Positions 10,561 to 19,627 of a DNA stretch of 64,000 nucleotides are shown piece by piece; position 1 is the first letter of the stretch; each line of letters opens with the position of its first letter. This DNA is from Durusdinium trenchii (lineage: Eukaryota > Sar > Dinophyceae > Suessiales > Symbiodiniaceae), in the NCBI GenBank assembly GCA_963970005.1, contig CAXAMN010022873.1, positions 62,001 to 126,000 on the forward strand, written 5' to 3'. Position numbers and translations under genes: made by a program. Under the pieces are notes generated by a model. The model was not told the DNA's origin. It did no database searches and saw nothing but the letters and a program-made list of their open reading frames with translations.

Positions 10561-11345
10561 CCAATGAGGTTTTTCAAATTTGTCGCACATAAAAAAAGCA
10601 TTGTGCTCTGCCTGCACCCACTGTTCAACGTCTTCCCAATTTGGGAGGGTAAACCGTTGCAGCTGCTCGCACCCGCAGAAGGCACGGTCGATGTCACTGA
10701 GTTCTATCGGGATGACAACTTCCTGCAGCACAACACAATTAAGAAAGGCTTCTTTTCCAATTTGTATGAGGCGCGGTGGAAGCCATATGCACTGCAATGC
10801 TACACAGTGGGCAAAGGTGGAAGAGAGCAGGGCTGTGATCTCTGTGCTTATGAGGTTGACTTCCACTAGACTTTTGCAATTTTCACAGGCCCTCGGCCCG
10901 ATGTTGTGAAAGTCATTCGGCAAGCACAGCTGCTCAATGCCTGCTCCACAGAATGCGCCTTCAGGCAGTGCTCGTGGTTTATTCGTACGATCCATGTCAA
11001 AGGTGATAGTTGCAAGCGTGAGGCAACTCTCGAAAGCATATCCGCCAAGCTGTGCGCCTGGTGCCAGGACGCTGCTGTCCTCTGTTCGTGCTTGACCCCA
11101 ACGCCTTACAGTGCACATGGCTCTGCGACTCACGCAAATTGGCAAAGAAGTCTTCCTGAATTGTGTTGTGTTGCAAGAAGTTGTCATCTGGACGGAGCTC
11201 AGTGACATAGGCAACCGTGCATTCTGCGGGCGCAACGATTTACCCCCCTGAACTGGGGTGACATTGAACAGTGGGTCCAAGCAGAGCACAACGCCTTCTT
11301 TGTGTGTGACAAATTTGAAAAACCCAGTGGGTGGAGCTGCTCCCT
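10561..11345. repeat. Inverted duplication of an LRR gene end, arms about 240 bp
   Basis: The arms are about 10561-10800 and 11105-11345, in opposite orientation, with about 300 bases between. Matching blocks include the TTTTTCAAATTTGTC start and the ATGACAACTTC and AACACAATT blocks. The arms have diverged by many substitutions, so the duplication is not recent. Confidence 0.75.
11105..11345 (+). pseudogene. Inverted LRR C-terminal fragment inside copy C
   Basis: On the plus strand this reads RLTQIGKEVFLNCVVLQEVV, then ELSDIGNRAFCG, WGDIEQWVQAEHNAFF and CDKFEKP with one frame change near 11245. It is the same end of the family as 10561-10800 on the minus strand, at roughly 80 percent identity by eye, so the two make a large inverted repeat. 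Confidence 0.7.
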
Positions 11346-11651
11346 GCGGAAGAACCCGATTCGGACGCTTGAGATCAGTAAACGAGGCCAGATAGTGGAA
11401 AACCTGGTCCTCTAGATCCTCAAACCGGTCAAACTTGGCAACACTGAGGGAGACCTTGAAAGTCTCCCCCGAGAGCGTGGTCAGCATCAGGGAGTATTCC
11501 ATGACCGGCTCCATATCAGGGGGAGTGCTAATCCTGGATGAATCATCGAGCTCCATGTGCGGCAAACTTGTTGCAATTGTGGTTTGAGCCAAAAGTGTCT
11601 GAATCTGCTCATGGGCTGTTCCGTGGTATAGCTCCTCGTCAAAAAGTGTTT

Positions 11652-12474
11652 GGGTGCTCCATTGACTTTCTACAAACTGCCACGCAGACATACCTTGAGG
11701 ATCCAATCTGGGACAAGCTACAGCAAGGCATGGCATACACCATTGTCTTCAAGAACTGTAGTGTTATCCTGCCATCACAAGAACACTTCGAGGGTTGCCC
11801 TATCCATCATGTTCCGCTAGCTGTTCATGTTCCTATGAACCCAGAAGAAATCGTCGCCGAAGGGGCCTTTGCAGGGGTTCCACGTCTGCGATACGTCAGT
11901 GTAGAGTTAGGCATCAGGCTCATTGGAGCAGAGGCTTGGCAAAATTGCCGACAGCTCCGCATTGCAACGTCTTTCGTGACTGCAAACTACTAAACAGTGT
12001 CTTGGCTCCGGGTTGTCGAGATTTTGGATACAAAGCCTTTGCGGCATGCTGTTCCTTGCAATGGGTGTATGCATCGGAAGAGGTTGCAAACATGTTCACC
12101 AGCGAAGCCAATTTCGGGCAATACCTCTTCCAAGGGTGCATTAACCTTGCTGAGTTTGCCTTGACTAAACTTCCATCCCCCCAAGGGTCAACACTGCAAG
12201 CTAGGAACAGTGAGCTAGCACCAGGCTGTCATACCTCTGCGAGAATCACCGCACTCGCTCTCACGCCGACTGCTTAAGAGTGCAGACCTGAGCAACACCA
12301 ATGCAGAGGAAATTCCGGAGTTCACCTTTGTGCACTGCACTAGCCTCAGAGACGTTCTCCTTCCGACTACTCTTCATACAATCCGAGTCAAGGCTTTCAT
12401 GAATTGTGCAGCCTTAGTTGAGCTTGCCATCCGTCCCCCGGTACATTGGAAGCAGAGCTTTCTTGGATTGTAAA
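11652..12474 (+). pseudogene. BspA-type LRR family, copy D
   Basis: It begins mid-domain with FGCSIDFLQTATQTYLEDP and DPIWDKLQQGMAYTIVF, continues into VHVPMNPEEIVAEGAFAGVPRLRYVSVE and AWQNCRQLRI, and after a frame change near 11975 into SVLAPGCRDFGYKAFAACCSL and YLFQGCINLAEFAL. A further change and deletion near 12260 leads to SADLSNTNAEEIPEFTFVHC, TSLRDVLLPTTLHTI and KAFMNCAALVELAI, with a stop at about 12474. The missing N-terminal half of the first domain is found inverted on the other side of 11650 (in copy C), which suggests a local inversion split one ancestral copy. Confidence 0.75.
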
Positions 12475-12960
12475 AGCACAAATGGCGAGGAGTCTATGCT
12501 GAAGAAAATGCTTTCGCCATTTGTCCTGCTATGAGATGGCCCCTGGCTGCATATGATCGGGGACATGGGATATACCCCTGGTCTTGGATGAGGATAAGCC
12601 TTTCTGGCCACAGCTATAGCAGCCTCACAGTCACCCATTAAGAGTCGGGGCGCACGCCTTAGCGCGAGTCCAGGGTAGGCCAGAAGCCATACCAGGCCTA
12701 ATTCCATAGTGGAGCTGAGGATCATCGCAAAACAAGCCTCACTTCAGAGTACCCTTCCATAGGAGGTTTCCATCCCTGCTTAGCAAGGCGCTTGCGCTCT
12801 TGCAGGCAGCACGCACTTTCGAGCAAGGGGCAAGCAAGGGGAGAAGACTCTCCAGACCTGCAATGACAAGCACACCGCCAGCAAGGTACGGCAAGTGAGA
12901 TGCGCAAACACTAAGTAGGATCACCGACCTCTTTTCGCCATTCGCAACGCTGTGAGCCAA

Positions 12961-13047
12961 TAGGAACGAGAGCCTTAGTTCCTCGTTCCTAACAGGCGGG
13001 TGGAAGAGAGTGGCAATGGAGGATGCCCAGGGGGAACCTTAGTTCCC
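12961..13047. repeat. Two perfect hairpins sharing a CTTAGTTC core
   Basis: The first has 10-base arms TAGGAACGAG (12961-12970) and CTCGTTCCTA (12982-12991) around an 11-base loop that contains CCTTAGTTC. The second has arms GGGAAC (13032-13037) and GTTCCC (13042-13047) around CTTA. Both share the AGTTC/GAACT core, so they look like two copies of one folding unit. Confidence 0.75.
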
Positions 13048-13235
13048 GCTGTTGATGTCCGACATTTCCAATTTTGTACAAAGAGGTACAGATACCATGC
13101 TAGGACAGTCCAAAGTTTCACCTGTTTCACACGGGCCTTGCGCGCAGCAGATCACTTTTTGCAATGACGCAGCACTTCACGGATTTTGGGGACACCCCGT
13201 TTTGGCACATTGTGTGCCGAAGGGTGCTGAGTTGA

Positions 13236-13250
13236 CCTCCCTTCGGGGGG
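13236..13250. repeat. GC-rich hairpin, one of five in the left part
   Basis: The sequence CTCCCTTCGGGGG folds as a short stem closed by a cUUCGg-type tetraloop if transcribed. The same core is at 8042-8051. Related hairpins with different arms are at 14366-14381 (CCCCCG/CGGGGG), 18916-18934 (CCTCCCCC/GGGGGAGG) and 19754-19775 (CCCTCC/GGAGGG). The stem is kept while the bases change, as for a repeat selected for folding, but G/C runs also make this easy by chance. Confidence 0.5.
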
Positions 13251-13599
13251 GTGTGCCTTTTCGCACCCTTACCTGCAGGCTTTCGTCGTTTGCTATAGCC
13301 GCCACTGTTTGATCACCGACTGGCGACATGCCTCTGGACTTGTCAGTGCAACCAGTTGCATGGGTTGTGCTACAAGAAAAGTTTTTTCCACGGCATGCAG
13401 CATAACTACTGCTACTCCATTTTGACATGGATGCAATCGGCGTTGGAGCATTGCGACACTCCTGACCTGCGTTGTGACCATGGTTTTGCCACACTGTGGT
13501 GTGGCCGCTGGTCACCAGGAATCATGAAGCACAGTCCATTTGAAGCCTTTGTGGAGACTTTACTAGAGCACAGACCTGCGCTGCCATGCTTTTCGTTCG

Positions 13600-13755
13600 A
13601 GAATTCAGGCCCATTGATAGTCATTGGTTTCGTTTCACCTGTTTCACCTAGCACAGAGGAAAGACTACAAGATGGTGGAGACTCGGCCTGTGGGCTGTGG
13701 TTTGTTTGTTTTGGTTTGTTTGGTTGTCCTTGTTCTTTTCTCCACCATCTGACTG
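13600..13755 (+). repeat. Composite repeat, copy 1 (lacks the tail)
   Basis: GAATTCAGGCCC is followed by a TTTCACCTGTTTCACC block and, about 80 bases on, by a G/T tract (TTTGTTTGTTTTGGTTTG). Copies 2-4 share this order: GAATTCAT(A/C)GCCCC, a (G)TTTCACC or CTCACC block, a G/T tract rich in TTTTGG and GTTTG, then an AAGGTGAC or AAGATGAC tail. This copy ends near a CTCCACCATCTGACTG stretch in place of the tail. Confidence 0.55.
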
Positions 13756-13768
13756 TTCTTCCCTTCCT

Positions 13769-14074
13769 TCAACGATGACCTGGGCACCATGCCCACACGG
13801 CGTCCGTACTCGTGGAAAAAAAATCTGCTGCAAGCCAATCCGCATGGTCCCGTGTGAATGCAATAGGCACATGGACTCTATCTTCCACACTATCAGTCAG
13901 GTCCAGCGAATTATTGTCCTCCATCCATAGATCATGTGACATTAGAGTTGCTCTGCTCGAAAATACGAGCGCAGCGCCCGCCAGCTGAGGTTGGCAGTTG
14001 CTTTGACTGGCGCGAGCGAAAGAAAAGGCGACGAGGGTGACGTCAGCTAAGGCTGACCCCACTCCTGCATGCAT
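13769..14074 (-). CDS. 101-codon ORF directly behind a spliced-leader relic
   Basis: The ATG at 14074-14072 lies 11 bases after the end of the spliced-leader relic, in a CACCATGC context, and opens a 101-codon frame (MHAGVGSALADVTLVAF...) ending at 13769. No domain is recognised. The N-terminal stretch is mildly hydrophobic. Its position right behind a leader is what a retroposed trans-spliced mRNA would leave, so I call it a retrocopy of a dinoflagellate transcript; whether it was ever a protein-coding mRNA or is now expressed cannot be told. The 3' part overlaps composite-repeat sequence, so the transcript end is unclear. Confidence 0.45.
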   Translation of the reverse strand: MHAGVGSALADVTLVAFSFARASQSNCQPQLAGAALVFSSRATLMSHDLWMEDNNSLDLTDSVEDRVHVPIAFTRDHADWLAADFFSTSTDAVWAWCPGHR

Positions 14075-14085
14075 GGTGCTACGAC

Positions 14086-14106
14086 CTTGAGCCAAAAGGC
14101 TACGGA
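14086..14106 (-). other. Dinoflagellate spliced-leader (DinoSL) relic
   Basis: On the minus strand the sequence is TCCGTAGCC followed directly by TTTTGGCTCAAG. The conserved 22-base DinoSL differs only by one extra A between these two blocks, so 21 of 22 positions agree. DinoSL is added to nuclear mRNA 5' ends by trans-splicing. A genomic copy joined to an ORF is the known signature of mRNA that was reverse-transcribed and re-inserted. It could also be a spliced-leader gene remnant, but the usual GT donor right after the leader is replaced here by a sequence that leads into the ORF (G, then TCGTAGCACC), which argues for a processed copy. Confidence 0.85.
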
Positions 14107-14967
14107 ACAGAAAGTACAGGCTGTACAGCGCACTAACGGTGTTTCACCTTGTTTCACGCAGCTCATGGGGCACGTTTCATGAATGCGCAAAGAAGGCACA
14201 CCAGTAAGGCGCCCATGTGAGCTCAACTCCCATTGTGAGAGCGCCAGTCGACTGCCCCAACTCGGCTCTTGGTGAGCTTTGGAAAAATTTGCCTTTCTGT
14301 GACTCCCTTTGGCAAATTGTTTTTGGAGTCACCGTCGCATCTTGGATGGGCACCTTGTTGTTGCTCCCCCGCCCTCGGGGGGGATTCGGGCCTGCCTTCG
14401 CCATGCTTGCCTGCACCTCCACTTTCTCGACTGCATGGCTCCTCTCGCTCTTCTTTTCGACGATTTGCAGTTATCGATTGCTGACCCAGCTGTTTTCCCT
14501 GAGTCGGATTGTCTCGCATGGTCCACACCTCTCTGGAACTTTGTGAGCATGATAGCGGAATGCTGGCTGCCCGTGATTGCCTTCCGTGCCAATCTGCAAA
14601 CTAGATCTTGCAGTCCCTCCGATTGTGCAACAAAGCTCCCATTTGAAACATGGTGGTCGTTTCCGTTGCCCACCGTAAAGAAGAACGCAAATGATCTTGT
14701 CAGCCGCGGGGCAGTGATTATACTTTGATGGTCAAAGAAGCAGCCATGAACCTGACGATGACGTGCTGAGCGCAAGGGATGAATTCATAGCCCCAGGCCT
14801 CACACTGTTTCACCGCTTCTTTTGGCTGACTCAGCCATCCTGAGGTATGAACCTGGCCAGCGATTTTGGTGGGGTTGGTTTGTTGTTCTGTTGTTTTGGG
14901 GGGCTTTGTTTTTCTGTTTCTGCGTGCTGGCTGGTTCCTTTCTCAATCTTTTGCCAGCTTAAGGTGA
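14107..14967. other. No gene seen; contains composite repeat copy 2
   Basis: The plus-strand ORFs over 14217-14728 overlap each other in several frames and show no domain. The stretch carries an AACGGTGTTTCACC block near 14137, the CCCCCG/CGGGGG hairpin at 14366-14381, and the second composite repeat from 14781. Confidence 0.55.
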
Positions 14968-14975
14968 CTAGATAG
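14781..14975 (+). repeat. Composite repeat, copy 2
   Basis: It starts with GAATTCATAGCCCC (14781), has CACACTGTTTCACC, then a G/T tract (TTGGTTTGTTGTTCTG and so on, 14873-14925), then CAGCTTAAGGTGACT (14956-14970). The tail is cut short here and runs on as TAGATAGGAACC, which is already inside the next open frame. Confidence 0.65.
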
Positions 14976-15684
14976 GAACCTGGGCCAAATAGTCTCCTTT
15001 CAATCTACCTATAAGAGCACTCTTCGAACAGAGGTACCAGTGTGGCCGGACGTACTGCAAGCTGTGCTACCCCCAAACAAAGCCTCCTTTGACAAGCAAG
15101 AAGATGGTTCTGGCGCACTCGGTAGAGCGAATCAAGCGGAAGAAGAAACCGAAGAAGTTGAAGATGACAAGTATGTACCGCCGGACGGACAAGGGTGTTT
15201 CTCCTTCAGGCAAAGCCTTCTCCTCCGAGCTAAAGACACCTATGCAGCTCGTTCCATTGGCAACAAGTATGAGATCATCTCCAGATGGCTCCTCACAGGA
15301 CTCGCGGTGGTTCTCTCAAGGCCAAACTGGCTACTTCTTGCCAAAAAAGGGACCCTGACTTACACCCCTCAAGAGTTGCTCCAGAAATACTATCAGGGAG
15401 GATACCCGGTTGGCCTCAAAGACAAAGTAGAGCGGCCCTACGCGCTCCCAAAGCACAATGCCATCACAGAGGCGGAGTGGTGTCGCAGGGTCGGGTGGTT
15501 TTGCCACTCGCAATATTTGCAAGACATGGAGGTCCTGTATAATGAACGTACAGGATCAGCTTTTGAAGAGTTTTACAGGTCAATGGACGATACCAACCCC
15601 ATCCAAGCGACAGAATGCGACCAAATCGAAGAGGAACAGAAAGAACCACCAGCACGAACCGGACAGTCAGAACCAAGGCAATGA
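14968..15684 (+). CDS. Unknown ORF just upstream of LRR copy E
   Basis: The frame is open from 14968 to a TGA at 15682-15684, with no in-frame ATG in its first half, so the start is unknown and may be lost. It would encode up to about 238 residues: an acidic, Lys-rich segment (QAEEETEEVEDDKYVPP) and then a helical region (SLLLRAKDTYAARSIG, ISRWLLTGLAVVLSRPNW, YTPQELLQKYYQGGYPVGL). No family is recognised. Its TGA overlaps the ATG of LRR copy E (ATGA), so the two may derive from one longer gene by a frameshift. Confidence 0.45.
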   Translation, partial: LDRNLGQIVSFQSTYKSTLRTEVPVWPDVLQAVLPPNKASFDKQEDGSGALGRANQAEEETEEVEDDKYVPPDGQGCFSFRQSLLLRAKDTYAARSIGNKYEIISRWLLTGLAVVLSRPNWLLLAKKGTLTYTPQELLQKYYQGGYPVGLKDKVERPYALPKHNAITEAEWCRRVGWFCHSQYLQDMEVLYNERTGSAFEEFYRSMDDTNPIQATECDQIEEEQKEPPARTGQSEPRQ

Positions 15685-16946
15685 ATGGTGGCGGCCATTG
15701 GCTCAAACCAGCCCTAACTACTGCTGCAACACCATCCCTCATGAATCCCAGAGACAGCGATGCAGATCAGTTGGCAGGCATTTGCCGCTGTCCCTTGAGG
15801 CTTGTCACGTTAGCAGGAAATGAAATTGAAACTACTGTCCCACTGAGCATTTACCATCATTGGGAAATGCTTGAAGACTACCTAGTAGAGCTATTGGCCA
15901 ACAAGTATGGCCTTGACACCTTTGGATGTGAGTTGGCACTTCTGTCAGATGAGGCCGACAGCCCCCTCAGTGACCCTATTCATGAGAAGCTTTGGGAGAA
16001 CAACCGCTGCCAACTCACTGTCTGGAATAGCCTCCGCGTAATATCCTCGAAGGAACAAATCAGAAGGGAAGAATATGCGGACCACCCCAAAGCAATCTCG
16101 GTTCCGATGAATGGAACCGGCATTCTTCCTGCCAAAGCATTCTTTGCCGTAGCGCGGCTTCGGCATGTCCAAGTTGAGGCGGGATATCATACCATTGAGC
16201 GACAGGCATGGCGATACTGCCACACGCTTACCATTGTTAAACTGCCCAGCTCTGTAGTGACAGTGTCGAATGCTGTATTTCAAGGATGTTACGCACTTAC
16301 CACAGTGGTGATGCCAGGGTGCCTATTCTTAGGTGCTCGACTTTTTGCAGAATGTTGTGCTCTTGAACAGGTGGGAGTGCTTACAGTGCGCCCCTGCAGA
16401 TTAGCCTGTGGTGCCACAATCTCCTATGCCTTTGAAGGCTGCATAAGGCTAGCGCAAATAGGTCTTCCCCGGACCAGAGCCGCTACCGGAATTCAAGGAC
16501 TAACATCCCCACCAGAAGGATTGCCAACGGGGTGCTTCAATTCGTCAGGCATTCAAGACATCCACCTTTCGCAAGCAACTGAGTTTATAGGTTAAGGCCT
16601 TTGCACAATGCCAGCAATTAATTGCCATTGACCTTTCACACACGCGAGTGAGAATAGTGCAAGCGCAAGTATTCTCACACTGTCGAGCCTTGGCGCAGAT
16701 CACCCTGCCAAAACATCTCACAGAAATAGGCGCTGAAGCCTTTGAAGCTTGTGTTTCGCTTAGTACAATAGCACTTCCGCCGTTTGTAAGCAGCATTGGG
16801 TACGGTGCCTTTGCGGAGCGCAGCAGTCTGATATGTCACACAACGCAGTGACAGGGCAAGCCAGCACGGCATCCAAGTTGCAGCTAATGCCTTCGATGGG
16901 TGTCAGGCCCTTGTCGTTCCTGGAGGAATCTGTTGTTTGACTGTTT
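15681..16946 (+). pseudogene. BspA-type LRR family, copy E
   Basis: The ATG at 15681 opens the family N-terminal domain (LRLVTLAGNEIETTVPL...LEDYLVELL, FGCELALL, SDPIHEKLW), then LRR units AISVPMNGTGILPAKAFFAVARLRHVQVE in part, AWRYCHTLTIVKLP, VFQGCYALTTVVMPGC, LFAECCALEQV and YAFEGCIRLAQIGLP. The frame stops near 16592, but shifting by one base there continues with VKAFAQCQQLIAIDLS, QVFSHCRALAQITLP, EAFEACVSLSTIALPP and GAFAERSSL to 16851. A third frame gives one last unit (AANAFDGCQALVVPGG) to about 16946. So at least two frameshifts break an otherwise complete intronless gene. Confidence 0.8.
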
Positions 16947-17135
16947 GAGGAGGAAAAAAAATCAACGATCAGATGACTGCCCGTGCAGTTGTCCTATCCA
17001 CTACACACAGAACAAGCTATTAGCGAATGCGAGTCACAAGCGAGTCACAAGTTGGAGCACAAGCAAATTGTAAGTAGACGCAATCCCTTTGGGCCCGAAG
17101 AAAAGAGTGCAAAGTCATATAGAGGGGAGACTGCC

Positions 17136-18384
17136 ATGATTGCTGACCATATCTCAGTGTCTACTTCGCAGTGGAGTGAAGAAAGGGCACTGACTGTGTA
17201 TTTGGTCTTGACCACATTAGCTGGCGATGAAGCCCAGCTAACAATTGAAATTCAGGAGTTCGACCGACTGCAAGAATTTGAAAATGCAATCATGGAACAA
17301 CTACCAGTGATAGGTGAAAGCAGCACCTTTGGGTGCGAGCTAAGCTTTGTCTGTCGCAACTCGCAACAGAAGCTAGTTGACCCAATTTGGCACACGTTGC
17401 GAGATTGCAACTGCTTTACTGTTGTTGTCAGCCCCTGCTTTGAGCAAGCCGAGCATAAGGGGCAAATGCAAGGGGAAGCCAAAGCCCTGCAAGTCCCGTT
17501 CTACTATATCGATAGAGTTTTCCCGCAGGCCTTCTCGCATGTGGCAAACGTGCGGCATGTGCAAGTTGATGCAGGTTACCGTATAATAGGGGAGGGGGCT
17601 TGGCGGAACTGTCAGCACCTCCAAATTGTACATCTGGAGAGCACGGTAATCAGCCTGCAAACGCAAGCCTTTCACCGCTGCTATGCATTGCGCAAAGTCA
17701 TTGCACCAGGATGCAAGCAGTTTGGAGCACAGGTCTTTGAAGAGTGCTGTGCGCTTCTGCAGATTGGGACTTCTCATGACGCCACCAATCAGCTCGCTCC
17801 ACAAGCAGAGCTCATGCCCCGTGCCTTTCGTAAATGTACAGTGCTGCGTCAAATCAATTTCGAGCTGACGGAGCACCAGCCGAACGGCCGGACGCGATGT
17901 TTGCCGGAATGCTGCTTCATGGAAGCCGGCTTAACCGCATTGACCCTACCTCCAAAGTTTAATTGGATGGGGCCGAGTGCCTGCGAGCGGTGTATGCAGC
18001 TGCAATTAGTAGATCTCTCACGAACTGAAATCACAGAAATCATGGGAGGTACCTTTGCACACTGCAAACACTTGCAGACATTGAAACTCCCTGGAGTACT
18101 GAGGATAATTCGACAGGAAGCCTTCCTCAAATGTGCCTCCTTAACAGAGGTGCACGTGCCTCCCACATTGCTCTATATTGCACGACGAGCTTTTTGCGGG
18201 GTGCACACAGCTCTGTCGCTTTCAGGGAAATGGCCAAAGTGTGACCTGGCGGGGCACTTACTCTCGAGGAAATGCTTTTCTTCGCTGTGACAACTTAGAT
18301 ATGCCGAATTGGGTTCGATGGTTGCCACGCACTCAAGAAGACGAGGATCAATGGGCAGATGACTCTTTTGCTGCCCTCGATTGA
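17136..18384 (+). pseudogene. BspA-type LRR family, copy F, nearly intact
   Basis: This is the best copy. The ATG at 17136 is the likely start, although the frame is open from before 16983. The N-terminal domain (LVLTTLAGDEAQLTIEIQEF, LQEFENAIMEQL, FGCELSFV, LVDPIWHTL) fills about residues 20-100, and some ten LRR_5 units follow (for example AWRNCQHLQIVHLE, AFHRCYALRKVIAPGC, RAFRKCTVLRQINFE, TFAHCKHLQTLKLP, AFLKCASLTEVHVP, RAFCG). The frame stops at 18290, but dropping one G in a run near 18200 restores the family tail (NAFLRCDNLDMPNW and a stop at 18382-18384). No signal peptide is evident. If the single G is an assembly error the gene could be functional. Confidence 0.8.
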
Positions 18385-19400
18385 GGGTTTGGTGTCGACG
18401 TGCTCACGGATGTCTTGCGTCACTGCTTGCGCCCGTGTGCTGGCTAGACCCCAATCATATCCCAATCACATCTCGTGATGTCTTTTTGAAAGCTGCAAGC
18501 GCACTTCGGTTTACCAATAATGACTACATAAGCAAAGTAGGCTGCTGACCAACACCCGTGTGCTGGTCCTGTGCGTACCAGCCAATGACACAGTGCTAGC
18601 TGCCTTCGTCGACACTGAGTAGTTAGCCAGTCCCAGCCTGCTACCCGTGTAGTGGTTCTGGATGAGTACAGTGTACAGAATTAGGAAAACGGCGTCTCAC
18701 CCTGTTTCACCTCCTAACTTAGCATCGTAGTTCATGGGGCACATGCATGTTTTGGCCGCTCCTGATGGCCGCGGTGGAAAGAGGCTGATAGAAGAAGAAA
18801 AGCAACACAAGGTGCAGTAATGGTCCAGGATGACTGCCCACACCTGGAGCATGTCACGGCGCACGCTCTATATCAAGCCCTGTGTGCTTGACTTGCCTGA
18901 CACGCTCTGATTGATCCTCCCCCTCTGGGGGAGGAATGGGAGCCACCTCTCCCTCGCCACCTCTTTTGAACCATTTCGGTGACCTCGCACTGTCCTTCAT
19001 CCTGGGCTTTTTGGAAATACCGAGCTGAGTGACCGTGGTTTTCCCTTGACGGCACCTCCTTGGTTCCGCATTCGTGGCCACCTGCTGGCAAAAAAGCAAA
19101 TCGTGACGAATGGACCCTGGTCAAAGGGCCATTCCCTCACTAACAATTCGGATCTATTTGATGCACACTTTCACTGGTGGTAAGAGCACAGTAGCAACGC
19201 TGCAATTTTGGACTGTGCAATCCTTCCCATCTTTTTCATCCTTGCCTTTTTGGCGGTGCTACGGCACTCACAGGGTGATAAATGGCTAATCAGTACTTGC
19301 AACAGCACATGCAACCGTTTGCTCGCTGGGCTCCTATGCCCCTGATTCGATTGCACCTTGCTCCGCCTCATGAAGAACAAGAAGTACTGAGCGTTTTGCG
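18385..19400. other. No gene seen; hairpin and repeat fragments
   Basis: Only short unsupported ORFs occur. The stretch includes a GTCTCACCCTGTTTCACC block near 18690 that matches the one near 14140, and the perfect CCTCCCCC/GGGGGAGG hairpin at 18916-18934. Confidence 0.55.
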
Positions 19401-19627
19401 GAATTCATCGCCCCTGTCTCACCTTTTTCAAGCCTTCTTGGCTCTCGGAGCTGCGCTACAGGTTGCACTCGGTTTGGGTCTTGTTGTGTTGTTTTTTGGT
19501 GGGTTTTGGGTTGCTTTGGTCCTTTCGTGTTTTGTGCAACCTGTCTAGTAACTCCTTCTTAACTCGACTAAGGTGACTTGTGCATGACCTGCACACACAG
19601 CGCCTCCACTCGTGCAATTTTTTTTAC
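19401..19627 (+). repeat. Composite repeat, copy 3
   Basis: It follows the family order: GAATTCATCGCCCC, CTCACC, a G/T tract (GTTGTTTTTTGGTGGGTTTTG, about 19480-19515), then AAGGTGACTTGTGC with the complete tail (19570-19617). A second complete tail follows at once (19634-19681). Confidence 0.7.

Larger units (their letters stand above)
10489..11645 (-). pseudogene. BspA-type LRR family, copy C, with an inverted LRR fragment inside
   Basis: The minus frame is open for 415 codons, but it is a mosaic. The N-terminal part (about 11600-11390) is the family N-domain (LMLTTLSGETFKVSLSVAKFDRFEDLEDQV). Between about 11345 and 11105 the frame runs through the antisense of an LRR C-terminus, so those residues are not protein of this family. 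From 11090 it returns to true LRR units (YAFESCLTL, PEGAFCGAGIEQLCLP, PRACENCKSLVEVNL, STFAHCVALQCIWLPP, EAFLNCVVLQEVVIP, RAFCGCEQLQRFTLP) and ends with the family tail NAFFMCDKFEKPHW...LLPAEG and a stop at 10489. Residues above 11650 are antisense of copy D. The open frame across all of this is accidental; the copy is not functional. Confidence 0.75.
12475..13768. other. No gene seen; structured spacer
   Basis: Only short ORFs are present, on both strands. The minus-strand frame at 12960-12739 (MAHSVANGEKRSV...) is open but has no recognisable domain. The stretch holds the two perfect hairpins at 12961-12991 and 13032-13047, a CCCTTCGGGG hairpin near 13236-13250 and the first composite repeat (about 13600-13755), all described separately. 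Confidence 0.6.

Noticed and set aside
11574..11606. CACTTTTGGCTCAA on the minus strand as a second spliced-leader relic
   Set aside because: Only 11 bases in a row match DinoSL, and the homologous position in LRR copy B has an unrelated sequence, so it is most likely chance.
10489..11736. The 415-codon minus frame as one intact protein
   Set aside because: Its middle is the antisense of an inverted LRR fragment and its start is antisense of copy D, so the open frame is accidental.
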